NCBI RefSeq assembly: GCF_015680235.1
Contig: NZ_JADLJL010000018.1
Location: forward strand, 1 to 64,000
Direction of reading: 5' to 3'
Length of the DNA stretch: 64,000 bases
From: Pseudomonas guariconensis
GTDB lineage: Bacteria; Pseudomonadota; Gammaproteobacteria; Pseudomonadales; Pseudomonadaceae
In this document: positions 49,948 through 59,300 of the stretch, piece by piece
Layout: every line of letters begins with the position of its first letter
Position numbering within the stretch: the stretch's first letter is position 1
Made by a program: the position numbers and the translations under genes
Notes under the pieces: model-generated
What the model saw: only the letters and a program-made list of their open reading frames with translations
The model's database searches: none
What the model was told of the DNA's origin: nothing

Positions 49948-49974
49948 GAAACGTATGTTTCAAACAACTGTTTG
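49948..49974. promoter_or_regulatory. Two tandem PsrA operators
   Basis: GAAACGTATGTTTC (49948-49961) and CAAACAACTGTTTG (49961-49974) are perfect (G/C)AAAC-N4-GTTT(G/C) palindromes sharing one base. They overlap the -10 of a promoter with TTGACA at 49930-49935. Autorepression of psrA is established in P. aeruginosa. Confidence 0.88.
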
Positions 49975-49989
49975 TCAGGCGGAAAAGTC

Positions 49990-50703
49990 ATGGCCCAATC
50001 CGAAACCGTTGAACGCATTCTCGACGCTGCCGAGCAGCTGTTCGCGGAAAGGGGGTTCGCGGAAACCTCGTTGCGGCTGATCACCAGCAAGGCTGGGGTC
50101 AACCTGGCGGCGGTGAACTACCATTTCGGCTCCAAGAAAGCCCTGATCCAGGCGGTCTTCTCGCGCTTCCTCGGTCCGTTCTGTGCAAGCCTGGAGCGTG
50201 AGCTGGACCGGCGCCAGGCTCGCCCCGAGCCTCGGCCGAGCCTTGAAGAACTCCTGGAAATGCTGGTGGAGCAGGCGCTGGCCGTGCAGCCGCGCAGCAA
50301 CAACGACCTGTCTATCTTCATGCGCCTGCTGGGCCTGGCCTTCAGCCAGAGCCAGGGCCACCTGCGCCGCTACCTGGAAGACATGTACGGCAAGGTGTTC
50401 CGTCGCTACATGCTGCTGGTCAACGAAGCCGCTCCGCGTATTCCGCCGCTGGAGCTGTTCTGGCGGGTGCACTTCATGCTTGGCGCCGCGGCATTCAGCA
50501 TGTCGGGCATCAAGGCCTTGCGTGCCATTGCCGAGACCGACTTCGGCGTCGATACCTCGATCGAACAGGTGATGCGCCTGATGGTGCCGTTCCTGGCCGC
50601 CGGCATGCGCGCCGACAGCGGTGTCACCGACGAAGCGATGGCTGCAGCGCAATTGCGCCCGCGCAGCAAGACCGGTTCCGCGCCGGCCTCGGCCAAGGCC
50701 TGA
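49990..50703 (+). CDS. psrA: TetR-family regulator PsrA
   Basis: This 237-aa regulator senses long-chain fatty acids or acyl-CoA and controls beta-oxidation and rpoS in Pseudomonas. The N-terminal TetR helix-turn-helix spans AERGFAETSLRLITSKAGVN plus LAAVNYHFGSKKALIQAVFS. The C-terminal ligand and dimer domain is all helical. GGAAAAG precedes the ATG at 49990. The position beside lexA is conserved in P. aeruginosa. Its own operators lie directly upstream, and fadBA, a known target, is about 5 kb away. Confidence 0.95.
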   Translation: MAQSETVERILDAAEQLFAERGFAETSLRLITSKAGVNLAAVNYHFGSKKALIQAVFSRFLGPFCASLERELDRRQARPEPRPSLEELLEMLVEQALAVQPRSNNDLSIFMRLLGLAFSQSQGHLRRYLEDMYGKVFRRYMLLVNEAAPRIPPLELFWRVHFMLGAAAFSMSGIKALRAIAETDFGVDTSIEQVMRLMVPFLAAGMRADSGVTDEAMAAAQLRPRSKTGSAPASAKA

Positions 50704-50743
50704 GCGCTGGGCGTGGAAGGGCGCTTGCGCTAAGCTAGCGCCC

Positions 50744-51268
50744 ATGTCTGACCTCGATTTCCTGCACATTTCCCTCGCCGACCAGCGCCTCTATGGGTTC
50801 GCCCAGGGCGAGCTGCGTGTGCGTCTGGCCGTGTCCACGGCGCGCAATGGCGCTGGCGAACGCAATGGCTCGGGGTGCACACCCCGCGGCCTGCACCAGG
50901 TCCGCGTGAAGATCGGTGCCGGCTTGCCGCTGGGCGCCGTGCTGAGCAGCCGACGCTGGACCGGCGAGGTCTGGTCCGAGGCGCTGGATGCACGTTTTCC
51001 CGGGCGAGACTGGATCCTGAGCCGCATCCTCTGGCTCAGCGGCTGTGAGCCGGGGTTCAATCGTCTCGGCCAGGTCGACACCTTTCGCCGCTACATCTAC
51101 CTGCATGGCACGCCGGACACTGAACCTATGGGTGTACCGCTGTCCCATGGCTGCATACGCATGAGGAACAGCGACCTGGTGCCGCTGTTCGATCGTGTGC
51201 AGGAACACTGCCGGGTGTGGATCGACGAAGCCGCCTGCCCGCAATGGGGCGTTTTGCCTCTTCACTGA
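50744..51268 (+). CDS. L,D-transpeptidase (YkuD domain) without signal peptide
   Basis: This is a 174-aa protein that is almost entirely a YkuD catalytic domain. The active-site signature is YLHGTPDTEPMGVPLSHGCI followed by RM, with the nucleophilic Cys in SHGCIRM. The start MSDLDFLHISLADQRLYGFA has no signal peptide or membrane anchor, which is odd for an enzyme acting on periplasmic peptidoglycan. The reading frame extends 41 codons upstream but that part is basic, not signal-like. It lies 11 bp before nagZ, so the two form a probable operon. A recycling-related or export-by-other-means role is possible. Confidence 0.85.
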   Translation: MSDLDFLHISLADQRLYGFAQGELRVRLAVSTARNGAGERNGSGCTPRGLHQVRVKIGAGLPLGAVLSSRRWTGEVWSEALDARFPGRDWILSRILWLSGCEPGFNRLGQVDTFRRYIYLHGTPDTEPMGVPLSHGCIRMRNSDLVPLFDRVQEHCRVWIDEAACPQWGVLPLH

Positions 51269-51279
51269 AGGATTCAATT

Positions 51280-52290
51280 ATGACCGCCAGCCTGCAAGGC
51301 TCCCTGATGGTGGATATCGCCGGTAAATGGCTGACCGCCGAAGACCGCCATCTATTGCGCCAGCCCGAGGTGGCCGGCCTGATCATTTTCGCCCGCAACA
51401 TCGACAGCCCCCGCCAGGTGCGCGAGCTGTGCGCGTCCATCCGCGCCATCCGGCCCGACCTGATCCTCGCGGTCGACCAGGAAGGTGGCCGGGTCCAGCG
51501 CCTGCGCCAGGGCTTCGTGCGCCTGCCGGCCATGCGCGCGATCGCCGACAACGCCAACGCCGAATACCTGGCCGAGCAGTGCGGGTGGTTGATGGCGACC
51601 GAGGTGCTGGCGGTCGGCCTGGACCTGAGCTTCGCGCCGGTGCTGGACCTCGATCATCAGCGCAGCGCGGTGGTCGGCAGCCGGGCGTTCGAAGGTGACT
51701 CGGCACGGGCCACGCTGTTGGCTGGTGCCTTCATCCGCGGCATGAACGCCGCCGGCATGGCCGCCTGTGGCAAGCACTTCCCCGGGCATGGTTGGACGCA
51801 AGCGGATTCCCATGTGGCGATCCCCACGGATGAGCGCAGCCTGGAGCAACTGCGCCAAGCTGACCTGGTGCCGTTCACGCGCCTGAGTGGCCAGTTGGCG
51901 GCCGTGATGCCGGCCCATGTGATCTATCCGCAGGTGGACAACCAGCCGGCTGGCTTCTCCCGGCGCTGGTTGCAGGACATCTTGCGCGGCGAATTGGGCT
52001 TTAAGGGTGTGATCTTCAGTGACGATCTGTCCATGGCCGGCGCCCATGTGGTCGGGGATGCGGCCAACCGTATCGAGGCCGCGCTGAGTGCAGGCTGCGA
52101 CATGGGCCTGGTGTGCAACGACAGGGCCGCGGCGGAGCTGGCGCTGAGCGCGGCGCAGCGCCTGAAGGTCAAGCCGTCGCCGCGGATCGCGGGGATGCGC
52201 GGGCGCGGGTTCGCACGTACCGATTATCGCCAGCAGCCGCGTTGGCTGGAGGCATTGGGTGCCTTGAGAGAGGCGCAGTTGATCGATTGA
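51280..52290 (+). CDS. nagZ: Beta-N-acetylhexosaminidase NagZ
   Basis: This 336-aa cytoplasmic family 3 glycosidase removes GlcNAc from 1,6-anhydromuropeptides in cell-wall recycling. The catalytic loop is CGKHFPGHGWTQADSHVAIP with the His-Asp pair, the substrate site VDQEGGRVQRLRQGFVRLPA, and the nucleophile Asp in GVIFSDDLSMAG. Length is typical for Gram-negative NagZ. It directly follows the L,D-transpeptidase gene. In Pseudomonas, NagZ products feed AmpR-controlled beta-lactamase induction. Confidence 0.96.
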   Translation: MTASLQGSLMVDIAGKWLTAEDRHLLRQPEVAGLIIFARNIDSPRQVRELCASIRAIRPDLILAVDQEGGRVQRLRQGFVRLPAMRAIADNANAEYLAEQCGWLMATEVLAVGLDLSFAPVLDLDHQRSAVVGSRAFEGDSARATLLAGAFIRGMNAAGMAACGKHFPGHGWTQADSHVAIPTDERSLEQLRQADLVPFTRLSGQLAAVMPAHVIYPQVDNQPAGFSRRWLQDILRGELGFKGVIFSDDLSMAGAHVVGDAANRIEAALSAGCDMGLVCNDRAAAELALSAAQRLKVKPSPRIAGMRGRGFARTDYRQQPRWLEALGALREAQLID

Positions 52291-52304
52291 CCGGGGGACT
52301 GCGC

Positions 52305-52412
52305 TGGCTCATCGCGGGACCAGCCCGCTCCTACAGTGACTGCGCCAGTCCAAGAGGGGCGCTGTAGCTGTAGGAGCGGCCTTGCGCCGCGATCGAGGAC
52401 GAAGTCCTCGCT
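52305..52412. repeat. REP-like repeats after nagZ
   Basis: CATCGCGGGACCAGCCCGCTCCTACAG (52311-52336) is one REP-like unit. A second inverted unit, TGTAGGAGCGGCCTTGCGCC with GCGATCGAGGACGAAGTCCTCG, spans about 52369-52411. These are the variant class with CTCCTACAG ends. Confidence 0.65.
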
Positions 52413-52416
52413 GGGG

Positions 52417-55400
52417 TCAGCGGCGTTTACCCGGCAACGGCGCGAACAGCGCCTCGATCTCGTCATCGCCCAGGCGCCACTGCCCAGCCTGCCCGCCATC
52501 GAGCAGGCTGGCCGCCAGCGCGGCCTTTTCCTGCTGCAATTGTTGGATCTTCTCTTCCACCGTTCCCCGGGTGATCAGCTTGAACACGAATACCGGCTTG
52601 TCCTGCCCGATGCGATAGGCGCGGTCGGTGGCCTGGTTCTCGCTGGCCGGGTTCCACCAGGGGTCGTAGTGGATCACCGTGTCGGCGGCGGTCAGGTTCA
52701 GGCCGGTGCCGCCGGCCTTGAGGCTGATCAGGAACACTTCGCTGTGACCGTTCTGGAACTGCTGCACGGGCATGCGGCGGTCGCGGGTGTCGCCAGTCAG
52801 CAGGCTGTAGCGGATCTTGCGCTTTTCCAGCTCGGCCTCGATCAGGGCCAGCATCGAGGTGAACTGGGAAAACAGCAGCACCCTTCGCCCTTCGCTGAGC
52901 AACTCCTCGAGCATCTCCATCAGGCTGCCCAGCTTGCCTTTGTCGGCCTGGTTGCCCTTGGCTTCCACGCCCTTGACCAGGCGCAGGTCGCAGCAGACCT
53001 GGCGTAGCTTGAGCAAGGCGTCGAGGATGACGATCTGGCTGCGCGCCGCGCCGTTGCGGGCGATCTCGTCGCGGACTTTCTTGTCCATCGCCACCCGTAC
53101 CGTTTCGTAGGTGTCGCGCTGGGCATCGCTGAGCTCGACCCAGTGGACCATCTCGGTCTTGGCGGGCAGCTCGGTGGCCACCTGCTCCTTGGTGCGACGC
53201 AGTAGGAAGGGGCGGATGCGGCTGGCCAGGTGGGCCATGCGTTCGCTGTCGCCATGGCGTTCGATGGGCGTGCGGTAATCCTGATTGAAGCGCTTGAGGT
53301 CGCCCAGCCAGCCGGGCATCAGGAAGTGGAACAGCGACCACAGCTCGCCCAAGTTGTTTTCCATCGGCGTGCCGGTCAGGCACAGGCGCTGCCCGGCCTG
53401 CAGTTCGCACACCGCCTGGGCGGCCTTGCTGGTGCTGCTCTTGATGTTCTGCGCCTCATCCAGGATCAGCACGCTCCAAGGTACCGGGCGCAGGTGCTCG
53501 AGGTCTCGCGGCGCCAGGGCATAGGTGGTCAGCACCAGGTCGTAGTCACCCAATCTGTCGAAATGCTTGCTGCGGCCCGGGCCGTGCAGCGCCAGCACGC
53601 GCAGGCCGGGGGCGAAGCGCTGGGCTTCGTCGAGCCAGTTGGGTACGAGGCTGGTGGGCATCACCGCCAGGGCGGGGTGTCGCAGGTGGCCGTTTTCCTT
53701 TTCCAGCAACAGGTGAGCCAGGGTCTGTAGGGTCTTGCCCAGGCCCATGTCGTCGCCGAGGATGCCGCCCGTACCCATTTCGCGCAGTGCCTGCAGCCAG
53801 TTCAGGCCCTGTCGCTGGTAGGGGCGTAGGGCGGCGTTCAGCCCTTTGGGTGGCTCGACCTGCAGATCGCGGGCATCGCGCAGGCGTCGGCCCAGGTCAC
53901 GCAGGTGTTCGCCGCCTTCCCAGAGCAACGGCAGGTGGTCGATATCGTTCAGGCGGGCGACGTCGGCGCGTTCCAGGCGCAGGGAAGGGCCGGCGGCCTG
54001 TTCGTGCAGGTACAGCTCGCCCAGGGTGCCCATCACCGCCTTGATGCGGCCATAGGGCAGGGCGACACGCAGGGCCGGGCTGTCATGGCGACCGCGGTTG
54101 AGGTCGATCAGCAGGTGTTCGTCGTCGCTGCGCCGGGCCAGCTCGCTGGGGCGCAGCAATTCGGGGCTGCTGCGCAGCAGTTGCAGCATGATCGGCAGCA
54201 GGCTGTGGCGCTGGCCATCGACCACGATTCCCAGCTCCAGGTCGAACCATTCATGGCCAGGCGTTTCGTCGATGGTGGCGTACCAATCGTCGATGTCCTG
54301 CAGGTCGAAGGCGAAATCCCGAGGGATGTCGATTTCCCAGCCTGCCTCGCGCAGGCGTGGCAGGCTTTCACGGGCGAACTGCAGCCAGGCTTCGTCGTCG
54401 GCAAGCTGAAACATCTCGCCGGCGCTGTCGGGCAGGGCCTTGCTCTGCCGGGTGGCAGGTTTGAAGCCCAGCCCGCGCAGGGTCTTGCGTATGGCTTGCT
54501 CGGCCTGGGGCTGGCGGTGGATGCGCTGGCTGGTCTCGCCCACGAGCCGGTTCAGGGGCTTTTCGTCGCTGCCGCTGGCCAGCAGGCCGTCGTAGTTGAA
54601 GGCCAGGGCGGCGCGGTGTTGGATCTGACGCTGCATGCGCCCGGTCTTGGGCATGTAGGCGCTGAATTCCAGGCTGCCGAGGGTCAGGTGCGGGCGTGGC
54701 TGGATGTGCTCGTGTTCTTCGCTGCGCACGGTGGTCGGCGTGGGGACCTGGCGGTTGAGGGCGTTGAGCCGATGGCTCAGCGGCACGACCAGATCCTCGG
54801 GTACCGTCGGGGCACGGGCCAGCTGGCTGGCGATGAAAGGGTCCAGCTCGTGCCGCAGCCGGCCTGTTTGCCGGGCCTGGGTATCCACGTAGTACAGCGG
54901 GTCCAGCGGCAGCACCGGGAACAGGGCATTGCCTTCGTTATACCAGGCGCCACGGTAGCTGCCGTTGTCCTGGCGGACCCAGCGGAACTCCGCCGACTGT
55001 TCAGGGCCTTGGGCGAATGGCTCGGGCTGGTCCTCGAACAGCAGGCGACCGGTGGCCAGGGCATATTCGAGCAATTCCGCGCCTTTCTTGCCCTCCAATG
55101 GCGTCGAGGGTGAAACGATGGCCGTGTTCTGCGAACTGATCAGGCGCAGCAGGCGAGCATCTTCTTCGGTCACATAGCGTGGGGTGTAGTAGATCATCTC
55201 CGGCAGCGAAGTGATCTTGCCCAGCTTCAGTTTGCCGTCGCTTTGCAGCGTGCCCTTGAGGGCTTCCAGGCGGCACTGCATACGGTCGAGCCTGACCTGG
55301 TAGTAGATGGCCGGCCCCTTGCGCGAGGGATTTGGCTCCGCCGGCTTGGCCGTGGGGGCTTCGAGTGCCTTGACCCACTGGCTCAGTTCGGGCGGGAGCG

Positions 55401-55731
55401 ACGGCCCGCAACCGGGTGCCGTGGGGTCGTCGATACAGTCTTGCAGGTGAAACAGCGCTGCGGCGCAGTGCTTGCAGTTGTTCCCCACCGGGCAGGTGCA
55501 GCGCCCGAGTACATGCAGCTTCGCGCCGCTATGGGCCAGATGGATCTGCTGGCTGTAGCGCTGGCCTGCGGAGCCCGAGCAAACGGCCTCGATCGCCTGG
55601 TCACTGGCCGAAAGAATCTTGACCTTGCCCTGGAGGGCGTAGTCCAGGCCGCGGCCAAGCGCTCCGTCATTGAAGGCGGACATCCAGCCTGCATGGGCCA
55701 GGAGCAATTGCTGCACACCGCGCGCGCTCAC
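52417..55731 (-). CDS. SNF2-family helicase with N-terminal SWIM zinc finger
   Basis: This 1104-aa protein has a SWIM zinc-binding motif near residue 75 (GRCTCPVGNNCKHCAAALFH) and a long central region of unknown fold. The C-terminal SNF2 ATPase has motif I GDDMGLGKTLQTLA, motif II VLILDEAQNIKS and motif VI with NQATDRAYRIGQ. The GTG start ending at 55731 is supported by GGAG seven bases upstream and begins two bases past the csiV-like stop. Such proteins are presumed DNA translocases or transcription recyclers like RapA, but no role is proven here. Confidence 0.9.
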   Translation of the reverse strand: MSARGVQQLLLAHAGWMSAFNDGALGRGLDYALQGKVKILSASDQAIEAVCSGSAGQRYSQQIHLAHSGAKLHVLGRCTCPVGNNCKHCAAALFHLQDCIDDPTAPGCGPSLPPELSQWVKALEAPTAKPAEPNPSRKGPAIYYQVRLDRMQCRLEALKGTLQSDGKLKLGKITSLPEMIYYTPRYVTEEDARLLRLISSQNTAIVSPSTPLEGKKGAELLEYALATGRLLFEDQPEPFAQGPEQSAEFRWVRQDNGSYRGAWYNEGNALFPVLPLDPLYYVDTQARQTGRLRHELDPFIASQLARAPTVPEDLVVPLSHRLNALNRQVPTPTTVRSEEHEHIQPRPHLTLGSLEFSAYMPKTGRMQRQIQHRAALAFNYDGLLASGSDEKPLNRLVGETSQRIHRQPQAEQAIRKTLRGLGFKPATRQSKALPDSAGEMFQLADDEAWLQFARESLPRLREAGWEIDIPRDFAFDLQDIDDWYATIDETPGHEWFDLELGIVVDGQRHSLLPIMLQLLRSSPELLRPSELARRSDDEHLLIDLNRGRHDSPALRVALPYGRIKAVMGTLGELYLHEQAAGPSLRLERADVARLNDIDHLPLLWEGGEHLRDLGRRLRDARDLQVEPPKGLNAALRPYQRQGLNWLQALREMGTGGILGDDMGLGKTLQTLAHLLLEKENGHLRHPALAVMPTSLVPNWLDEAQRFAPGLRVLALHGPGRSKHFDRLGDYDLVLTTYALAPRDLEHLRPVPWSVLILDEAQNIKSSTSKAAQAVCELQAGQRLCLTGTPMENNLGELWSLFHFLMPGWLGDLKRFNQDYRTPIERHGDSERMAHLASRIRPFLLRRTKEQVATELPAKTEMVHWVELSDAQRDTYETVRVAMDKKVRDEIARNGAARSQIVILDALLKLRQVCCDLRLVKGVEAKGNQADKGKLGSLMEMLEELLSEGRRVLLFSQFTSMLALIEAELEKRKIRYSLLTGDTRDRRMPVQQFQNGHSEVFLISLKAGGTGLNLTAADTVIHYDPWWNPASENQATDRAYRIGQDKPVFVFKLITRGTVEEKIQQLQQEKAALAASLLDGGQAGQWRLGDDEIEALFAPLPGKRR

Positions 55732-55732
55732 C

Positions 55733-56305
55733 TCATTGCTCCATCATCTCCGGGTCGAGCACGGGCAGCTTGCGCATGCCGGCGGGGGCGACCTTCAGCA
55801 GCACGGCCAGGTGGCCGCCGTCGAGGAACGTCAGCTGGTTGGCCTTCATGTTGCTGTTGCTCTGCCTGAACTGCTCGCTGCGCAGCACGCTGCCATTGCC
55901 GTCGAGCTGGTTGACCCAGAAGTTGGCATCCACGGCGATGAAGCGGCCGTCGGCGATGCTCAGGTTGCCTTCGATAGGGAAGTGCCCGAACTGTTCGTCC
56001 CCGGCGCTCAGGGCGATGCGGCTTGGCGTGCTGCCGACCTGCTGTTGCCAGGCTTTGTGCAGCAGCACGGTGTAGTCGGCCGTCGCCTGCAGGCGGGTGG
56101 CTTCATCGTCCAGCGCCAGTGGCCGTTCGGCCGCCTTGTCCAGGCGTGGCGCGCCAGCGCTCCAGTCTTCGGGGGCGAACGGGCTGGTCACGGCGGGCAC
56201 GGCATTCTGGCGCAGCAGGATCATTTCTACCTGATAGAGGCCTTCGGCGAAGGCGGCCGGCGCGAACAGCGTCAGCATCAAGGTCAGGCAACGGATGGCA
56301 CGCAT
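55733..56305 (-). CDS. CsiV-family periplasmic protein
   Basis: This 190-aa exported protein has a signal peptide (MRAIRCLTLMLTLFAPAAFA) and the family pattern LYQVEMILLRQNAVPAVTSPF with FPIEGNLSIADGRFIAVDAN. CsiV proteins in related gammaproteobacteria bind peptidoglycan, and in Vibrio one is needed to respond to D-amino-acid-linked cell separation; the role here is inferred. It lies between mfd and the helicase gene in an apparent three-gene operon, with 9-bp and 1-bp gaps. Confidence 0.82.
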   Translation of the reverse strand: MRAIRCLTLMLTLFAPAAFAEGLYQVEMILLRQNAVPAVTSPFAPEDWSAGAPRLDKAAERPLALDDEATRLQATADYTVLLHKAWQQQVGSTPSRIALSAGDEQFGHFPIEGNLSIADGRFIAVDANFWVNQLDGNGSVLRSEQFRQSNSNMKANQLTFLDGGHLAVLLKVAPAGMRKLPVLDPEMMEQ

Positions 56306-56314
56306 GGATCTTCC

Positions 56315-59300
56315 TTAGGCAGGCTGTGGGGTCAGGCGCTCGAACAGCGCCTCCAGGGTGTTGAAACGTTCGTCTGGGCGCTCCATCGGCACGAGGAAGC
56401 GGAATTGCGTGGCGCCCTCGAACTTGTAGCGCTTGGGCTGGCCCTGGATCAGCTTGATCAGGGTCAGCGGGTCGACCGGTGTCTGGGCTTCGAACTCGAG
56501 CTTGCCGCCGTTGGGGCCGGCATCGACTTTCTTGATACCGAGCTTTTCCGCGTGCAGCTTGAGCGACGTCAGGCGCATCAGGTTCTTGGTCGGCTCCGGC
56601 AGTAGGCCGAAACGGTCGATCATCTCGACCTGCAGGTCCTTGAGGCCTTCTTCGTCGGCGGCCGAGGCAATGCGCTTGTAGAGGATCAGGCGGGCATGCA
56701 CGTCCGGCAGGTAGTCTTCCGGAATCAAGGCCGGCAGGCGCAGGTTGATCTCCGGGCCGCCGCCCAGCGGTTGCTCGAGGTTCGGCTGGGTGCCCTTGCG
56801 GATCGCCTTGACCGCGCGCTCGAGCATTTCCATGTACAGGGTGAAACCCACGGCCTGGATCTGCCCGCTCTGGCCTTCGCCGAGCAGCTCGCCGGCGCCA
56901 CGGATCTCCAGGTCGTTGGTGGCCAGTACGAAGCCTGCGCCCAGGTCCTGGGTGTTGGCGATGGCCTCCAGGCGCTTCTCGGCATCGGCGCTGACCTTCT
57001 GCCGGGCTGGCGTGAGCAGGTAGGCGTAGGCCTGGTGGTGGCTGCGGCCCACCCGCCCGCGCAGCTGGTGCAGCTGAGCCAGACCGAACTTGTCGGCGCG
57101 CTCGATGACGATGGTGTTGGCGCTGGGCACGTCGATACCGGTTTCGATGATGGTCGAGGCCACCAGCACGTTGAAGCGCTTGTGGTAGAAATCGCTCATC
57201 ACTTGTTCCAGCTCGCGCTCGCGCATCTGCCCATGGCCGATGCCGATGCGTGCCTCGGGCACCAACTCGGCGAGGTCGGCGGCGCATTTTTCGATGGTTT
57301 TCACATCGTTGTGCAGGTAATAGACCTGGCCGCCGCGCAGCAACTCACGCAACAGCGCTTCCTTGACCGTGCTCTTGTTCTGCTCCATGACGAAGGTGCG
57401 CACCGACAGGCGACGCGCCGGCGGCGTGGCGATGATCGACAGGTCGCGCATGCCCGCCACCGCCATGTTCAGCGTGCGCGGAATGGGCGTGGCGGTCAGG
57501 GTGAGGATGTCGACTTCGCTGCGCAGGGCCTTGAGCTGCTCCTTCTGGCGCACGCCAAAGCGGTGCTCTTCGTCGATGATGGCCAGGCCCAGGTCTTTGA
57601 AGCGCACATCGTCCTGCAGCAGCTTATGGGTGCCGATGAGGATATCGATCTTGCCTTCGGCAAGGTCGGCGGCAGCGGCGGCCACTTCCTTGGCCGACTT
57701 GAAGCGGCTCATCACTTCCACGGTCACCGGCCAGTCGGCAAAGCGGTCGCGGAAGCTGTTGTAGTGCTGTTGGGCGAGCAGCGTGGTAGGCACCAAGACG
57801 GCCACCTGGCGGCCGCTGTGCACGGCGATGAAGGCTGCGCGCATGGCCACTTCGGTCTTGCCGAAGCCAACGTCGCCGCAGACCAGGCGGTCCATCGGCT
57901 TGGGCGCCAGCATATCGGCACGCACAGCTTCGATGGCCGCTTGTTGGTCGGGGGTTTCCTCGAACGGGAAGCCGGCGCTGAACGTGGCGTAGTCGGCCGC
58001 GGGGTCGACAAATGCATAACCCTTGCGCGCCGCGCGGCGGGCATAGATGTCGAGCAGCTCGGCAGCCACGTCGCGTACCTGTTCGGCAGCCTTGCGCTTG
58101 GCCTTTTGCCAAGTCTCCGAGCCCAGTCGGTGCAGCGGGGCCAGGGCATCGTCGCTGCCGGTGTAGCGGGCGATCAGGTGCAAGTTGGCCACCGGCACAT
58201 ACAGCTTGGCGTTCTCGGCGTATTCCAGGGTGAGGAATTCGGCGGCCTGGCCGTCGATTTCCAGGGTGGCCAGGCCCAGGTAACGGCCTACGCCATGGTC
58301 GATGTGCACCACCGGCGCACCTTCGCGCAGCTCGGTCAGGTTCTTGATCACCGCGTCGTTGGCGGTTTCGCCGCGCTTGTCGCGGCGCCGGCGCTGCATC
58401 ACCCGCTGGCCGAACAGCGGGCTTTCGGCGATCAGGGCCAGGCCTGGGTCGTCCAGCAGCAGGCCCTCGTCGAGCGGGGCGATGGTGATTGCCAGGCGTT
58501 CGGCACCGGTAATGAAGTCGTGCCAGCCTTCGACGGTTTGCGGGCGCAGTTTCAGCCGCTCGAGCAGCTCCAGCAGCACCTCACGGCGGCCGGCCGATTC
58601 GGCGGTGAACAGCACGCGGCCAGGGAACTGAGCGAGGAAATTGGCGAGTTCGGCCAGCGGCTGGTTGGCCTTGGCCTCGATGGCCAGATTGGGCAGGGCG
58701 CGCGCCGGGAAGCGCGCGCGGCCCGCACCTGGGTCGAGGTCTTCGCTGCTGACCACCACCCGTGGCCACTGCTTGAGTCGGGCGAAGCAGTCCTCCACCG
58801 GCAGGAACAGCTCGGCCGGCGGCAGCAGCGGGCGGCTGAGGTCGCCGCGGCGGTCTTCATAACGCCCGCGCACGTCGTTCCAGAAATGCTCGGCGGCCTG
58901 CTCCACGCCGGGCAGCGAGAACACCTGGGTGTCGGCCGGCAAATAGTCGAACAGGGTCGACGTTTCTTCGAAGAACAGCGGCAGATAGTACTCGATACCG
59001 GCGGGGATGATGCCGCTGGCCAGGTCCTGGAAGATCGCGCTGCGGCGGAAATCCACATCGAAGCGCTCGCGAAAGCGCGCCTTGAAGCGGGTCACTTCTT
59101 CCTTCTGCATCGGGAATTCGCGCGCCGGCAGCAGGCGCACTGAGTCGACCTTGTCGATCGAGCGCTGGGTCTCGGGGTCGAAGGTGCGCAGGGTCTCGAT
59201 CTCGTCGTCGAACAGGTCGATCCGGTAGGGCAGCTTGCTGCCCATGGGGAACAGGTCGATCAACGCGCCGCGCACGGCGAACTCGCCATGCTCGTAGACC

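Noticed and set aside
56696..59143. 815-aa open frame opposite mfd
   Set aside because: Antisense shadow of mfd with repetitive Gly/His/Val content.
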